Assembly (NCBI RefSeq): GCF_016817355.1
Contig: NZ_JADOTT010000005.1
Coordinates: 225,916 to 289,915, forward strand
DNA: 64,000 nucleotides
Direction of reading: 5' to 3'
From: Maricaulis parjimensis
GTDB taxonomy: Bacteria; Pseudomonadota; Alphaproteobacteria; Caulobacterales; Maricaulaceae
Positions 54,901 to 63,955 of the stretch are shown piece by piece. The notes below the pieces were generated by a model. That model was not told the origin of the DNA, made no database searches, and saw only the letters and a program-made list of their open reading frames with translations. The stretch's first letter is position 1. The number at the start of each line of letters is the position of its first letter. Position numbers and translations under genes: made by a program.

Positions 54901-54929
54901 AATATAGGGGATCAAAAGGGGGATATGAA
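54901..54929 (-). promoter_or_regulatory. Likely promoter of ssrA
   Basis: On the minus strand TTCATA (54924-54929) and TATATT (54901-54906) are 17 bases apart, near the sigma-70 consensus spacing, and would start transcription about eight bases before a GCCGG-TTCG-CCGGC hairpin. The rest of the region to 55063 shows nothing else. Confidence 0.5.
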
Positions 54930-55063
54930 GGGGTGGCCGCAGGATCGGATGCGGGAATAGATCGAACCGAGTCCGGGGGAGAGGCGTGTTTTGCGGTCCA
55001 GGACTGGCGCTGTCAGGGCGCGCGCAAACACCGCTTATTTTAATGTTGAACCTGCGAATAGCG

Positions 55064-56110
55064 TCACAGAACCGGCAAAAGGATCAGCCCCATGGAGGTG
55101 ACGCCAAGGGCTGCGAGATAGCCGACCGCGACCACGGGGAGGCGCAGGGCGGCGCCGTACCAGCTGGACCGGTAGAAGGCGCGGTCTGCACGCCAGACCT
55201 GGATCATGACGGCGATCATGGCGATGGCTGCGATTATGACAGTGGACACCGGTGCGCCCGGTGTGACCTGTCCCACGCCCAGGGACAGGGCGACGACGGG
55301 CAGGAAGGCGGCATGGAAATAGAGGCTGTGGATGACATGCTCGATCACCCGCGTCCGGGGATGGAGGATGAGATTGAGCAGGGCCAAAAACCCGACCATC
55401 AGGATGAGGGCCTGGCCCGTCGCGGCGGAGGCGCGGGACTCGAAGCCGGCCGGGTCGCTGAGTGCGGCAATCTCGAGCTCCGCAAAAATCGGGTGCAGGC
55501 CGCTGGCCGCGTTCTGGGCGGCAAGGCAGCGCCGGTCTTCCTGTGTGATGCGCCGGGGTTCGGGCGGTTCGCTGCCCTGGAACAGGGTGATGACGATGCC
55601 CGTGTCATGGGACAGGCGCAGCACGCCATCAGGCTCAATCTCCTGAGGTCCGGGCGGTACGCCGCACGGGCTGATCGTCAGGCCCCGATCTTCAAGGCGC
55701 CCAAGCGCCACGACCACAGCGGCCTGGCGTTCTGAGATGCGATTTTCGTCCTGGGCGCGGATCGTCTCGTCGGAGGGCAGGATCTGCGCGGCAAGCACGC
55801 GTATGCCGCCCAGGCTCATGGCCGCGAAGAAGACCAGGCTGACGAGCAGATAGAGGCGAATGGGGGGCGTCCAGCGGGCTCGCTGGCCGTCGGCATAGTG
55901 CCGGGCAAGGCTGCCCGGATTGATGAAGAGGCGTTTCATCGTGCGCCAGAGCCGGCCGTCCCAGACAAAGGTATCGCCGATGAAATCGGTCACCAGAGTG
56001 CGGACGGGGCGGCGGATGTCGGCAGCAGACTGACCGCATTGCGAGCAATAAGGTCCGTCCAGCGCATGGCCGCAATCGGCGCAGGCTGCCGGTGTCGTTT
56101 CCGTCCCCAT
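55064..56110 (-). CDS. DUF3667 family membrane protein, second copy
   Basis: From the ATG at 56110 (GGGGAGAG 8 bases upstream) the product has 348 aa. The N-terminus has the zinc-ribbon pair CADCG and CSQCG, then the DUF3667 core DGRLWRTMKRLFINPGSLARHYADGQRARWTPPIRLYLLVSLVFF. A variable loop of about 110 residues with two Cys and four or five C-terminal spans follow. It is a paralogue of the gene at 5743-6972 with a shorter middle region. Function unknown. Confidence 0.86.
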   Translation of the reverse strand: MGTETTPAACADCGHALDGPYCSQCGQSAADIRRPVRTLVTDFIGDTFVWDGRLWRTMKRLFINPGSLARHYADGQRARWTPPIRLYLLVSLVFFAAMSLGGIRVLAAQILPSDETIRAQDENRISERQAAVVVALGRLEDRGLTISPCGVPPGPQEIEPDGVLRLSHDTGIVITLFQGSEPPEPRRITQEDRRCLAAQNAASGLHPIFAELEIAALSDPAGFESRASAATGQALILMVGFLALLNLILHPRTRVIEHVIHSLYFHAAFLPVVALSLGVGQVTPGAPVSTVIIAAIAMIAVMIQVWRADRAFYRSSWYGAALRLPVVAVGYLAALGVTSMGLILLPVL

Positions 56111-56155
56111 CGATCGGCTCTCCCCGTGAATCGGTCTGACTATAGCGTCTCGCAC

Positions 56156-56193
56156 AAAAAAGGGGCGCACCGGCTGGCGCGCCCCCGTTTTTC
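56156..56193 (-). terminator. Rho-independent terminator of the porin gene
   Basis: On the minus strand GGGGGCGCGCC and GTGCGCCCC with a short loop are followed by six T. It begins about 20 bases after the stop of the porin gene. Confidence 0.87.
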
Positions 56194-56213
56194 TGGTGTC
56201 AGGATGGTCAGGC

Positions 56214-57794
56214 CTAGAAGGAGGCCTGCACGCCGACCGCGATGATGTCGGTCGTGGCATCACGCTCCGACCAGGTGGCGCCATTGGGCTGATTACCACC
56301 AGACAGGAAGTTGAGCGGCACCCAGCCTTCGGTGTGGATGAATTCGCCGAACAGGCTGACCGACGGGGCGACCATACGGTTCAGGCCGAACACCCACTGG
56401 TCCTGGCGCTCCCACGGAGCACCATCATCCCCGGCCACAAAGCGGGAGAATTCCAGCGAGATGTCGATCGGTGCGCCGTCCGCCATGGCGTAGGCATAGC
56501 GCCCGCCCAGGGTGAAGGCGGAGGTTTCGGTGGCTTCGAACACGCTGAGCGGATTGGTCGGATCCGGCACGGCGGAACCCGGCCAGACTTCCGTGGTGCG
56601 CGCGAACTCACCCAGCAGGGTGAAATCGCCCAGCTCGGCGACCGAGTAGACGGCCCAGGCCGGGTTGTTGTCCGAGCACGGCGTGAAGTGGACGACCGGG
56701 TAGGGCTGGCAATAGGCGGAGGCGTGGATGTAGCTGGCACCCAGCATCACACTGTCTTCGCCATTGCCCAGCGGCATGGTGTAGTTGGCGTCGAGCGCGA
56801 AATTGTTGACGCGCGACGGAACCGCCGTGTCCTGCACGGGCGAATTGGCTGAGCGGAACTGGGCACCACCCTGCACAGCCATGGCGCGCAGGTGGAGATT
56901 GCCATTGTAGTAGCCGACCATGCCGCCATAGGCGAGCGGTGCGAAAGCGTGCCAGCTGGTGGAGTTGGTGAAGGGGCTCACCGTGTCCTGCAGGCCGAAG
57001 GGCACATCCATCTTGCCGAGCGAGGCGTAGATCGGGCTCTCATCCAGATTGCCGAACAGGACATAGCCCTTGCGCAGCTGGATCTGGTTGCGGGTCAGCG
57101 TGGTGATCGTACCGGCACCGAAGCTCTGTTCCGGATCATAGAGCAGTTCGGCATAGGCCGTGATCCAGTCCGTCATTCGGGCGGTGAAGGCCAGCTGGGC
57201 GTTGTGCACAACGATTTCCGACACATCCTCACCGATCTGGTTGGACGAGGTCGGGTGGCGCATCAGCCAGCCGAACTTGGTGTCGGAATTGGAGCGCTGC
57301 ATGTTGGCCAGAACGGTGACGCCACCAGACAGGGTGACGCGGTTCGGCAGCTCTCCGGCTTGGATGGCCTGCAGCTGCATCAGCTGGCGTGTATTCACAC
57401 CCTCGGCGTGATCCAGCATGCGGAAACCGTATTCCGGGCTGATGCCGACGAGGCCGTCGGAAATGCGCGACACCATGTCGGTATGGTGGTCGGCCATCGG
57501 GGTGGCGGCCGCATCGCCATGATGCGCTACGTGGTGACCAGCCATGTCGCCAGCCGGAGCCGCCGGCGCGTGATGGGGCGCATGGTGCGGGGCCGGCGCG
57601 CTGGCGCTGCCATCGACCGACACGCCCTGGGCAGCGAGGTATTCCAGCAGGAGACGATTGGTCTCTTCGAGCTGTTCAATACGGGATTCCAGCGCTTCGA
57701 TACGCTCGGCTTCGTCATCGGCCAGGGCGGGTGCACCCCAAACAGAAACGGCCAGAACGGCGCCCGCGGCGCCGCACATCAGATTTGTTTTCAT
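56214..57794 (-). CDS. LbtU/DUF3573-like outer-membrane porin with a His-rich linker
   Basis: The 526 aa product has a signal peptide (MKTNLMCGAAGAVLAVSVWGAPALA), a coiled coil (EAERIEALESRIEQLEETNRLLLEYLAAQG), a linker at about residues 65-105 with 11 His (HHAPHHAP, GHHVAHHG, DHHTD), and then a beta-barrel of about 400 residues ending in Phe (GVQASF). Barrel segments such as FGLQDTVSPFTNSTSWHAFAPLAYGGMVGYYNGNL resemble LbtU, a TonB-independent siderophore receptor of Legionella. GAGGGG lies 8 bases before the start. The coiled coil may anchor it as a trimer. Outer membrane; substrate unknown. Confidence 0.82.
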   Translation of the reverse strand: MKTNLMCGAAGAVLAVSVWGAPALADDEAERIEALESRIEQLEETNRLLLEYLAAQGVSVDGSASAPAPHHAPHHAPAAPAGDMAGHHVAHHGDAAATPMADHHTDMVSRISDGLVGISPEYGFRMLDHAEGVNTRQLMQLQAIQAGELPNRVTLSGGVTVLANMQRSNSDTKFGWLMRHPTSSNQIGEDVSEIVVHNAQLAFTARMTDWITAYAELLYDPEQSFGAGTITTLTRNQIQLRKGYVLFGNLDESPIYASLGKMDVPFGLQDTVSPFTNSTSWHAFAPLAYGGMVGYYNGNLHLRAMAVQGGAQFRSANSPVQDTAVPSRVNNFALDANYTMPLGNGEDSVMLGASYIHASAYCQPYPVVHFTPCSDNNPAWAVYSVAELGDFTLLGEFARTTEVWPGSAVPDPTNPLSVFEATETSAFTLGGRYAYAMADGAPIDISLEFSRFVAGDDGAPWERQDQWVFGLNRMVAPSVSLFGEFIHTEGWVPLNFLSGGNQPNGATWSERDATTDIIAVGVQASF

Positions 57795-57982
57795 TGATTT
57801 TTCCCCTCAGGGCTTCCTGTCCTTGGCGCCTGTCCCGCGCCCCTGTGCGAACTCTGGTAGTGAGATGCGCCCGAAGGAGCAAGCGGGGAACCCGCAATTC
57901 CCATAAAAAAATGCGTGTTAATTCACTTCGTGGTGAAGAAACCACACAGGCTTGGGTCGAGACACCGGTGACAGAACGGGGA
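57795..57982. other. Intergenic region between the porin and SDR genes
   Basis: No gene is seen. The AT-rich part around 57900-57925 on the minus strand probably carries the porin promoter. No hairpin or operator is obvious. Confidence 0.4.
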
Positions 57983-58849
57983 TCAGCCCTCGGCGGGCTC
58001 GTTGATCCGGCGCAATTCGAGGGGCTCGCCGGAGCCGGCAGAGGCCGCCAGTTCGGCCCCTTGAGCGGCCAGCATGCCGTAGAGCGGTTCCGGATCCTTG
58101 GCGCGAAGATCCAGGGCGGCCTTTTCCATGCCCTCGGCAATCACGATCTCGCGTTCGCCGGTTTCGATCTGGTCGAGGATGCGTCTGGCGGCTTCGGCCG
58201 GATCCATGCCGGCTTCGATATTGGCATCGGACACGCCGCGGGCCGCGCCGCTGCCGGTGAGGGCATTGCGAGATACGCCGGTCTTCACCGAGCCGGGCAG
58301 GATGACGGAGACGGTGAGGCCATAGGCTTTCTCGGTCTCCGCCCGCAGGCTGTCGAACCAGCCGACACAGGCATGCTTGGCGGCGCAATAGCCGGAGCGG
58401 ACCGGCGTGCCGATCTTGCCGGCCAGCGAGGAGACGATGGAGACATGGCCGGAGCCGGCAGCGATCATGGAGGGCAGGACCAGCTTGGTCAGGGCGACCG
58501 GCGCGAAGAAGTCCACCTCCATGATGCGGCGATACACGTCCATGCCGGTATCGACGATCAGGCTGCGCTGGGAAATGCCGGCATTATTGATCAGCCCGTC
58601 GATCCGGCCTTGCCAGGCCAGGGCCTGGTCCACGAGACCGGGCAGGGCGTCGTAATCCGTGGTGTCGAAGGCAAGGATGAAAGCGTCGGTGGCCAGCGCG
58701 GACCGGGTCTCTTCCAGCGCATCTCTATTGCGGCCGGAGAGGATGAGTTTGGCGCCGCGCTTTGACAATTCGATCGCCAGCGCCTGGCCGATGCCCGAGG
58801 AGGCACCGGTCACCCAATAGATCTTGTCCGCGTAGAATCCGTCGCTCAC
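57983..58849 (-). CDS. Short-chain dehydrogenase/reductase (SDR)
   Basis: The 288 aa product has the NAD(P)-binding TGASSGIGQ motif (residues about 15-21), the NNAGI motif, the catalytic Ser in SIVSSLAGKIG and YxxxK in SGYCAAKHAC. The GTG start at 58849 follows GGGGAGAG. The sequence is similar to the DltE/retinol-type classical SDRs of unknown substrate. The gene lies alone, with a 92-base gap to the helicase gene. Confidence 0.93.
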   Translation of the reverse strand: MSDGFYADKIYWVTGASSGIGQALAIELSKRGAKLILSGRNRDALEETRSALATDAFILAFDTTDYDALPGLVDQALAWQGRIDGLINNAGISQRSLIVDTGMDVYRRIMEVDFFAPVALTKLVLPSMIAAGSGHVSIVSSLAGKIGTPVRSGYCAAKHACVGWFDSLRAETEKAYGLTVSVILPGSVKTGVSRNALTGSGAARGVSDANIEAGMDPAEAARRILDQIETGEREIVIAEGMEKAALDLRAKDPEPLYGMLAAQGAELAASAGSGEPLELRRINEPAEG

Positions 58850-58941
58850 CTGGTCTCTCCCCTTGTGTGTGGCGTGTTCGCCGTCTTGGGGAGCAGACTA
58901 GGTGAGCGTTACGGGTTTGGGTAGTCAGCCCAACCGGCGCG

Positions 58942-61083
58942 CTAGCTGCGGGGCGGTTTGGGCTTGCGGGCGGGTTTGCCCTTCGGCTTGCCGGCGAATT
59001 TGCCGCCCGGCTTTCCGCCGGACTTGGCCGCAGGCTTTCCATCCGGCTTGGTTTTGCGGGGCTTGCGGCGCAGCGGATAATCCTCGCCGGCGAGCGGAGA
59101 GTCGGCGCGCTCATAATCCGGCTTCGGCTTGGATTTGAAGGGGCGCTCCCCCTCATCGGATTTGGCGAAGGGTTTCTTGTCGCCATAGGGCTTCTTGCCG
59201 CCCGGCTTTTTGTCGCCGTAGGCTTTCTTGTCCCCGAAGTCTTTCTTCTCGGCGTAGGGCTTCTTGTCGCCGAAATCCTTCTTCTCGCCATAAGGCTTCT
59301 TGTCGAAGGACTTCTTCTTGAAGCGCGGCTTGTCATCGCCTTCCGGCTTCCAGTCATCGCGCTTGCGGTCGAGCGGATAGCCGTCGCTGTCGGTCTGCTC
59401 CTGGCGGCGCGGGCCCTTGCGATGACGCATTTTCGGCGTGCGGCCATCGGTCGGCCCGTCATTGGGACCGGCGCGCTGGAGTTCCGACCCGTCACACGGG
59501 GTGACGCGGATATTCTTCTCGCCGCCGCCATTCTCGGCCAGGGATTTGGTGAAACGCTCGGCATGGGCCGCGTCGATCTCGAAACGGGTTTCCACTTCGC
59601 CGATCTGGATGGAGCCGATCTCGCGCTTGGTGACATGGCCCAGGCGGCAGATCAGCGGCAGGAGCCAGCGCGGCTCGGCCTTGGCGCGGCGGCCGGCAGA
59701 GAGGCGGAACCAGACGCTCTCCTTGAAATTCTCGCGCGGCTTGCGTTCCGGCCGGTCATTCTGCGCGGCCGGGCCGGAGAGGAGATCCTCGGCAGAGGGC
59801 AGATTGGCCAGGCGCGTGCGCAGGAAGGCGGCGGCCAGTTGTTCGGCGGTGAAAGCCTCCATCAGCGCGTCGACATCGCTCTTGAGGTCTTCGTCGACGG
59901 CTTCGGTGAGGACGGGGTCCGCCATCAGGCGTTCGCGGTCCTTCGCGCGGACATCATCGGCGCCGGGGGCCTCGGCCCATTCCACCTGCAGGCGGGCATC
60001 GCGCAGAAGGCGCTGGGCGCGGCTGCGGCGGGTAAAGGGCACGATGATCGCACAGACACCCTTGGCGCCGGCCCGGCCGGTGCGGCCGGAACGGTGCAGG
60101 AGGACATCGGCATTGGTCGGCAGATCGGCATGGATGACGAGTTCCAGACCCGGCAAGTCGATGCCGCGGGCGGCGACATCGGTGGCCACACAGACGCGGG
60201 CGCGGCCATCGCGCAGGGCCTGCAGGGCATGGGTGCGCTCATTCTGGGTCAGCTCGCCGGACAGGGCGACGGTGGCAAAGCCACGATTGCCGAAACGGGC
60301 GGCCAGACGGTTCACCGCTTCGCGCGTGGCGCAGAAAATGATGGCGCGCTCGGCATCATAATAGCGCAGCACATTGATGATCGCGTTTTCCCGGTCGGAC
60401 GGGGCGACGGTCAGGGCGCGGTATTCGATATCGGCATGCTGGCCGCGTTCGGAGACCGTGGTGATGCGCAGGGCATCCTTCTGGAAACGGCGGGCAATAT
60501 CGGCAATGGCGCGCGGTACGGTGGCCGAGAACAAAAGGGTGCGGCGGCTCGCCGGAGCAGCGTCCAGAATGTATTCCAGATCCTCGCGGAAGCCGAAATC
60601 GAGCATTTCGTCGGCTTCGTCCAGAACGACGGCCTTGAGCTGGGACATGTCCAGCGCACCGCGCTCGATATGGTCGCGCAGACGGCCCGGTGTGCCGACC
60701 ACGATGTGACAGCCACGTTCCAAAACACGGCGTTCGGCGCGGGGATCCATGCCGCCGACACAGGAGGCGATCCGGCCGCCGGCCTCGCCATAGAGCCAGG
60801 TCAGTTCTTTCTGGACCTGCAGTGCCAGTTCGCGCGTCGGCGCGACAACCAGGGCCATGGGCAGATCGGGCGCGTTGAAATTCGTGTCGTCGCCCAACAG
60901 GGTCGGGGCGATCGACAGGCCGAAGGCGACGGTCTTGCCCGAACCGGTCTGGGCGGAGACGAGGAGGTCGCGCCCCTCGGTCTCTTCCGCGATCACGGCG
61001 GACTGGACTTCGGTGAGGGCGGCATAGCCCTTTTTCTCAAGCGCAGCGGCAAGGGCCGGCGCAATGCGGTCAGTCTCGGTCAT
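58942..61083 (-). CDS. DEAD-box RNA helicase with DbpA-type RNA-binding domain
   Basis: The ATG at 61083 gives 713 aa. Helicase motifs are present: Q motif, SAQTGSGKT (I), VAPTRELALQ (Ia), VGTPGRLRDH (Ib), VLDEADEMLD (II), LFSATVPRAIAD (III), and HRSGRTGRAG (VI). After about residue 440 comes a DbpA-like RNA-binding domain (WLLPLICRLGHVTKREIGSIQI). The last about 160 residues are Lys/Asp/Gly-rich, with repeated KKPYGEKKDFGD-type units. DbpA binds 23S rRNA hairpin 92, so ribosome assembly is likely; the tail may favour RNA binding or phase separation. Some features also recall DeaD/CsdA. Confidence 0.94.
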   Translation of the reverse strand: MTETDRIAPALAAALEKKGYAALTEVQSAVIAEETEGRDLLVSAQTGSGKTVAFGLSIAPTLLGDDTNFNAPDLPMALVVAPTRELALQVQKELTWLYGEAGGRIASCVGGMDPRAERRVLERGCHIVVGTPGRLRDHIERGALDMSQLKAVVLDEADEMLDFGFREDLEYILDAAPASRRTLLFSATVPRAIADIARRFQKDALRITTVSERGQHADIEYRALTVAPSDRENAIINVLRYYDAERAIIFCATREAVNRLAARFGNRGFATVALSGELTQNERTHALQALRDGRARVCVATDVAARGIDLPGLELVIHADLPTNADVLLHRSGRTGRAGAKGVCAIIVPFTRRSRAQRLLRDARLQVEWAEAPGADDVRAKDRERLMADPVLTEAVDEDLKSDVDALMEAFTAEQLAAAFLRTRLANLPSAEDLLSGPAAQNDRPERKPRENFKESVWFRLSAGRRAKAEPRWLLPLICRLGHVTKREIGSIQIGEVETRFEIDAAHAERFTKSLAENGGGEKNIRVTPCDGSELQRAGPNDGPTDGRTPKMRHRKGPRRQEQTDSDGYPLDRKRDDWKPEGDDKPRFKKKSFDKKPYGEKKDFGDKKPYAEKKDFGDKKAYGDKKPGGKKPYGDKKPFAKSDEGERPFKSKPKPDYERADSPLAGEDYPLRRKPRKTKPDGKPAAKSGGKPGGKFAGKPKGKPARKPKPPRS

Positions 61084-61280
61084 ATAAAGCTGTTTCCAGT
61101 GCCAAAATGCCGGCCACACCCATCACGGGCCGGGTTCCATCAGTGTCCCGGTAAGGACGCCGATGAGTGGCGACTGGCCGGAATAGGGCAGCGTGTAGCA
61201 CAGCTTGGAGGAAATGCACGCATCAGCGGCGGCAGGGCGGGTATGCAGTTGTGGGGGTGAGGTTTGGAGAGCCGTGGCCC

Positions 61281-62864
61281 CTACCGCTTGTCCGCCTGCA
61301 GGATCAGTTTGCGGTAGTCATTGAGGTCGCCGTCATAGCGGCTGGCGCGGCCGTCCTTGACGAGCCAGAGCTGGTCGGCGGTGCCTTCGGCGAGGTAGAC
61401 GTCGTGGGTGATGAGGACGACGGCGCCATTGTATTCGTTGAGCGCGTAGATCAGGGCTTCGCGGCTGTCGATGTCGAGGTGGGAGGTCGGTTCGTCCAGG
61501 ATGAGGATGTGCGGCTTGTCCAGGGACATGAGGCCCAGGAGGAGGCGCACTTTCTCGCCGCCGGAGAGTTTCTCGATATTGGTCTCGACCTTCTCGTGCG
61601 GGAAGCCCATGCCGGCGGCGACGGCGCGGCAGCGGGCCGGCGTGGTGCCGTGGGGCAGGGCGTCGCGGACATGGTCCAGCACGGTCTCGCCCTCATTGAG
61701 CTCGTCCATCTGGTCCTGGGAGAAATAGCCGATGCGCAGGGACCGGGCCGCGGTGCGCTCGCCGCCCATCAGCTCCAAGCGCTGAGCGATGGATTTGACC
61801 AGCGTGGTCTTGCCCTGGCCATTGGCGCCGACAATGGCGATACGGTCATCGGGATCCAGGCGCAGATCGACGCGGTCGAGGATCTTCGCGCCCTCGCCAT
61901 AACCCACCGTGGCATCGCGCAATTGCAGGAGCGGCGCGTTCAGCTTGTCGGTCGATGTGGGGAAGGAGAAAGGCGTGGTGCGTTCGGCGATCGGGATGGA
62001 GATGTCCTGCATCTTCTCGAGCATTTTCACGCGCGACTGGGCCTGGCTGGCCTTGGACGCCTTGGCGCCGAAACGATCCACGAAGGCCTGAAGGCGGGCG
62101 CGGTCGGCATCCTGCTTGGCGCGCTGGGCTTCCAAGAGGGCGGTCTTGGCGGCGCGCAGTTTCAGCCAGGCATCATAGCCGCCCGGCGTGATGGAGAGCT
62201 GTTTGTGCTCCAGCGCCAGCGTATGGGTGACGCAGCGGTTCAGCATTTCCCGGTCGTGCGAGACGATCAGCACGGTGTGGGGATATTTCTTGAGATAGGT
62301 CTCCAGCCAGGCCGCGCCTTCCAGGTCGAGATAGTTGGTCGGCTCGTCGAGCAGGAGCAGGTCGGGCTCGGAGAAGAGCACGCCGGCAATGGCGGCGCGC
62401 ATGCGCCAGCCGCCGGAAAACTCGCGCGTCGGGCGCGACAGGTCGGCATCGGTAAAGCCCAGACCCATGAGGACTTCCGCCGCCCGCGCCTCGGCCGTCC
62501 AGGCGTCGATGTCCGCGAGGCGGGTGAAGATCTCGGCGATACGGTCGGGATCGGTGGCGGTCTCCGATTCCTGCATCAGGGCGTGGCGCTCGGCATCGGT
62601 GGACAGGACCACTTCGAGGATCGTCTGCTCGGAGGGCTGCACCTCCTGGGCGACCCAGCCGATGCGCGCGCCGCGCTGCAGACGGACAGGCGTGTCGGAG
62701 GAGGGCTGGTCGATCTCTTCGCGGATGATACGCAAGAGGGTCGACTTGCCGGTGCCATTGCGGCCGACCAGGCCGACCTTCCAGCCGCCGGAAATCTGCG
62801 CGGACGCATTCTCGAACAGGGAACGCTCGCCGATGCGATAATCAAGATTGGAAATGGTCAGCAT
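61281..62864 (-). CDS. ABC-F family ATPase (YheS/Uup type)
   Basis: The 527 aa product has two ABC domains in one chain and no membrane span: Walker A in GRNGTGKSTLL and GANGQGKTTLV, signature motifs FSGGWRMR and LSGGEKVRL, Walker B in LLLLDEPTNYLD and ILILDEPTSHLD, and the His switch. A charged linker of about 80 residues joins the halves (RAAKTALLEAQRAKQDADRARLQAFVDRFGAKASKASQAQSRV). ABC-F proteins act on ribosomes rather than transport. The exact subfamily is not settled. Confidence 0.94.
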   Translation of the reverse strand: MLTISNLDYRIGERSLFENASAQISGGWKVGLVGRNGTGKSTLLRIIREEIDQPSSDTPVRLQRGARIGWVAQEVQPSEQTILEVVLSTDAERHALMQESETATDPDRIAEIFTRLADIDAWTAEARAAEVLMGLGFTDADLSRPTREFSGGWRMRAAIAGVLFSEPDLLLLDEPTNYLDLEGAAWLETYLKKYPHTVLIVSHDREMLNRCVTHTLALEHKQLSITPGGYDAWLKLRAAKTALLEAQRAKQDADRARLQAFVDRFGAKASKASQAQSRVKMLEKMQDISIPIAERTTPFSFPTSTDKLNAPLLQLRDATVGYGEGAKILDRVDLRLDPDDRIAIVGANGQGKTTLVKSIAQRLELMGGERTAARSLRIGYFSQDQMDELNEGETVLDHVRDALPHGTTPARCRAVAAGMGFPHEKVETNIEKLSGGEKVRLLLGLMSLDKPHILILDEPTSHLDIDSREALIYALNEYNGAVVLITHDVYLAEGTADQLWLVKDGRASRYDGDLNDYRKLILQADKR

Positions 62865-62980
62865 CGGACGGTCGGGCTTTCGCGGCAGGTGAGGGCGGCA
62901 GGTTGGGCGATCAGGGGCGCCTCATACCTGCTGCGCTGCAACAAGCCCAGTCTTGTCTGCGGTGGGGTGAGGCCCACAGC

Positions 62981-63012
62981 AAAACGCCCCGCCTTTCGGG
63001 CGGGGCGTTTCG
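62981..63012. terminator. Terminator between the ABC-F and VOC genes
   Basis: AAAACGCCCCGCC and GGCGGGGCGTTT with a four-base loop. It lies about 20 bases after the stop of the VOC gene (minus strand) and can end that transcript before it enters the ABC-F gene. Confidence 0.87.
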
Positions 63013-63032
63013 TGTCGGCCGGGCCGGTCTTC

Positions 63033-63401
63033 CTACATGTGGAAGATGGCGAGCTTGTTGCCGTCCGGGTCGCGGAAATAGCCGGCATAGAAGCCTTCAT
63101 CGCCGCGCGGGCCGGCCGCGCCTTCGTCCGGAGCGCCGAGCTCCATGGCAAGCTTGTAGATTTCGTCGACCTGGGCGCGGTCCTTGGCCTGCAGGGCCAC
63201 CATGACGCCATTGCCGACCGTGGCCGGCTGTCCGTCAAAGGGTTGGGTCAGCGCGACACCGGCCCCGCCACCGGGCTGGCCCCAGGCGATGAAGGTGTCG
63301 AAATCCATCATGCGGCCGACGCCCAGCGCGCCACAGATCTTGTCATAGAAGGGCGCATTCTTCTGCAGGTCGTTCGTGCCCAGGGTCACATAGCCAATCA
63401 T
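63033..63401 (-). CDS. VOC-family (glyoxalase/bleomycin-resistance fold) protein
   Basis: From the ATG at 63401 (GGAGG 7 bases upstream) the product has 122 aa: MIGYVTLGTNDLQKNAPFYDKICGALG, then GVALTQPFDGQPATVGNGVMVALQA, AAGPRGDEGFYAGYFRDPDGNKLAIFHM. The DPDGNKLAIF motif with the metal-ligand region is typical of VOC. The N-terminal TNDL replaces the usual VxDL. A small dioxygenase or lyase-like activity is possible; substrate unknown. Confidence 0.92.
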   Translation of the reverse strand: MIGYVTLGTNDLQKNAPFYDKICGALGVGRMMDFDTFIAWGQPGGGAGVALTQPFDGQPATVGNGVMVALQAKDRAQVDEIYKLAMELGAPDEGAAGPRGDEGFYAGYFRDPDGNKLAIFHM

Positions 63402-63659
63402 ATTTGTCCTCCAATGCAATCCCGCCTCGGGATGGAACGGGAATTGCCACATTGTTCTGCAAATGTTCCGCCTGGTAAATTATCCGAACCGGTGGCGAAG
63501 GCAAACAGTTTTTCGGGGTGATGCACGCGAGGGGGGGCTTCTTCATCGAATGGGGATGCGGCGCCTTCGGCAGGTCCCGGGACTGTGCCCGGGAAAAATG
63601 CGGGTGGATGTTTCACGGCTTTCATCGCCACGGCGTTTCCGCCTGGCGGTATGAGAGGT

Positions 63660-63728
63660 GTGCGGGAGGCCGGCGACTGTCTGCCGGCATGTTTTTAAAA
63701 GTGTGTGACAGGCGTCTGCCTCCCGCAC
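63660..63728. other. Long hairpin element, possible small RNA or terminator
   Basis: GTGCGGGAGGC at 63660-63670 pairs perfectly with GCCTCCCGCAC at 63718-63728. The enclosed 47 bases contain a second hairpin (GCCGGC near 63669 with GCCGGC near 63683) and a TTTTTAAAA patch. Without a neighbouring gene in this direction, a small RNA or a REP-like element is possible. Confidence 0.4.
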
Positions 63729-63955
63729 GCGGAGATTTCCCGGACGCTCTCGCCCCCGTTTCCAATCCGGCCGGTATTCGGGTCGGGCGTTTAGTGCCGT
63801 CAGACCGGGCCGGATGCCCTGCCGGAGCTTAGGATGTCACCCCCTCGCGCGGACAGGCTCCGCACACTTCCGGGCACAAGGGACTGAGCTCGCGCCTCTC
63901 TTCCCGGAAGTCGAGGAGGAGTGTCTCACGGGTTTTGGGGGTGGGGATAAGTTTT

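Noticed and set aside
61167..63521. Open frame of about 780 codons on the plus strand opposite the ABC-F gene
   Set aside because: It runs across three features including a terminator; the minus strand has two complete ABC domains.
63518..63832. A 104-codon plus-strand open frame near the window end
   Set aside because: No binding site, low-complexity start and no coding pattern; it also runs through a strong hairpin.
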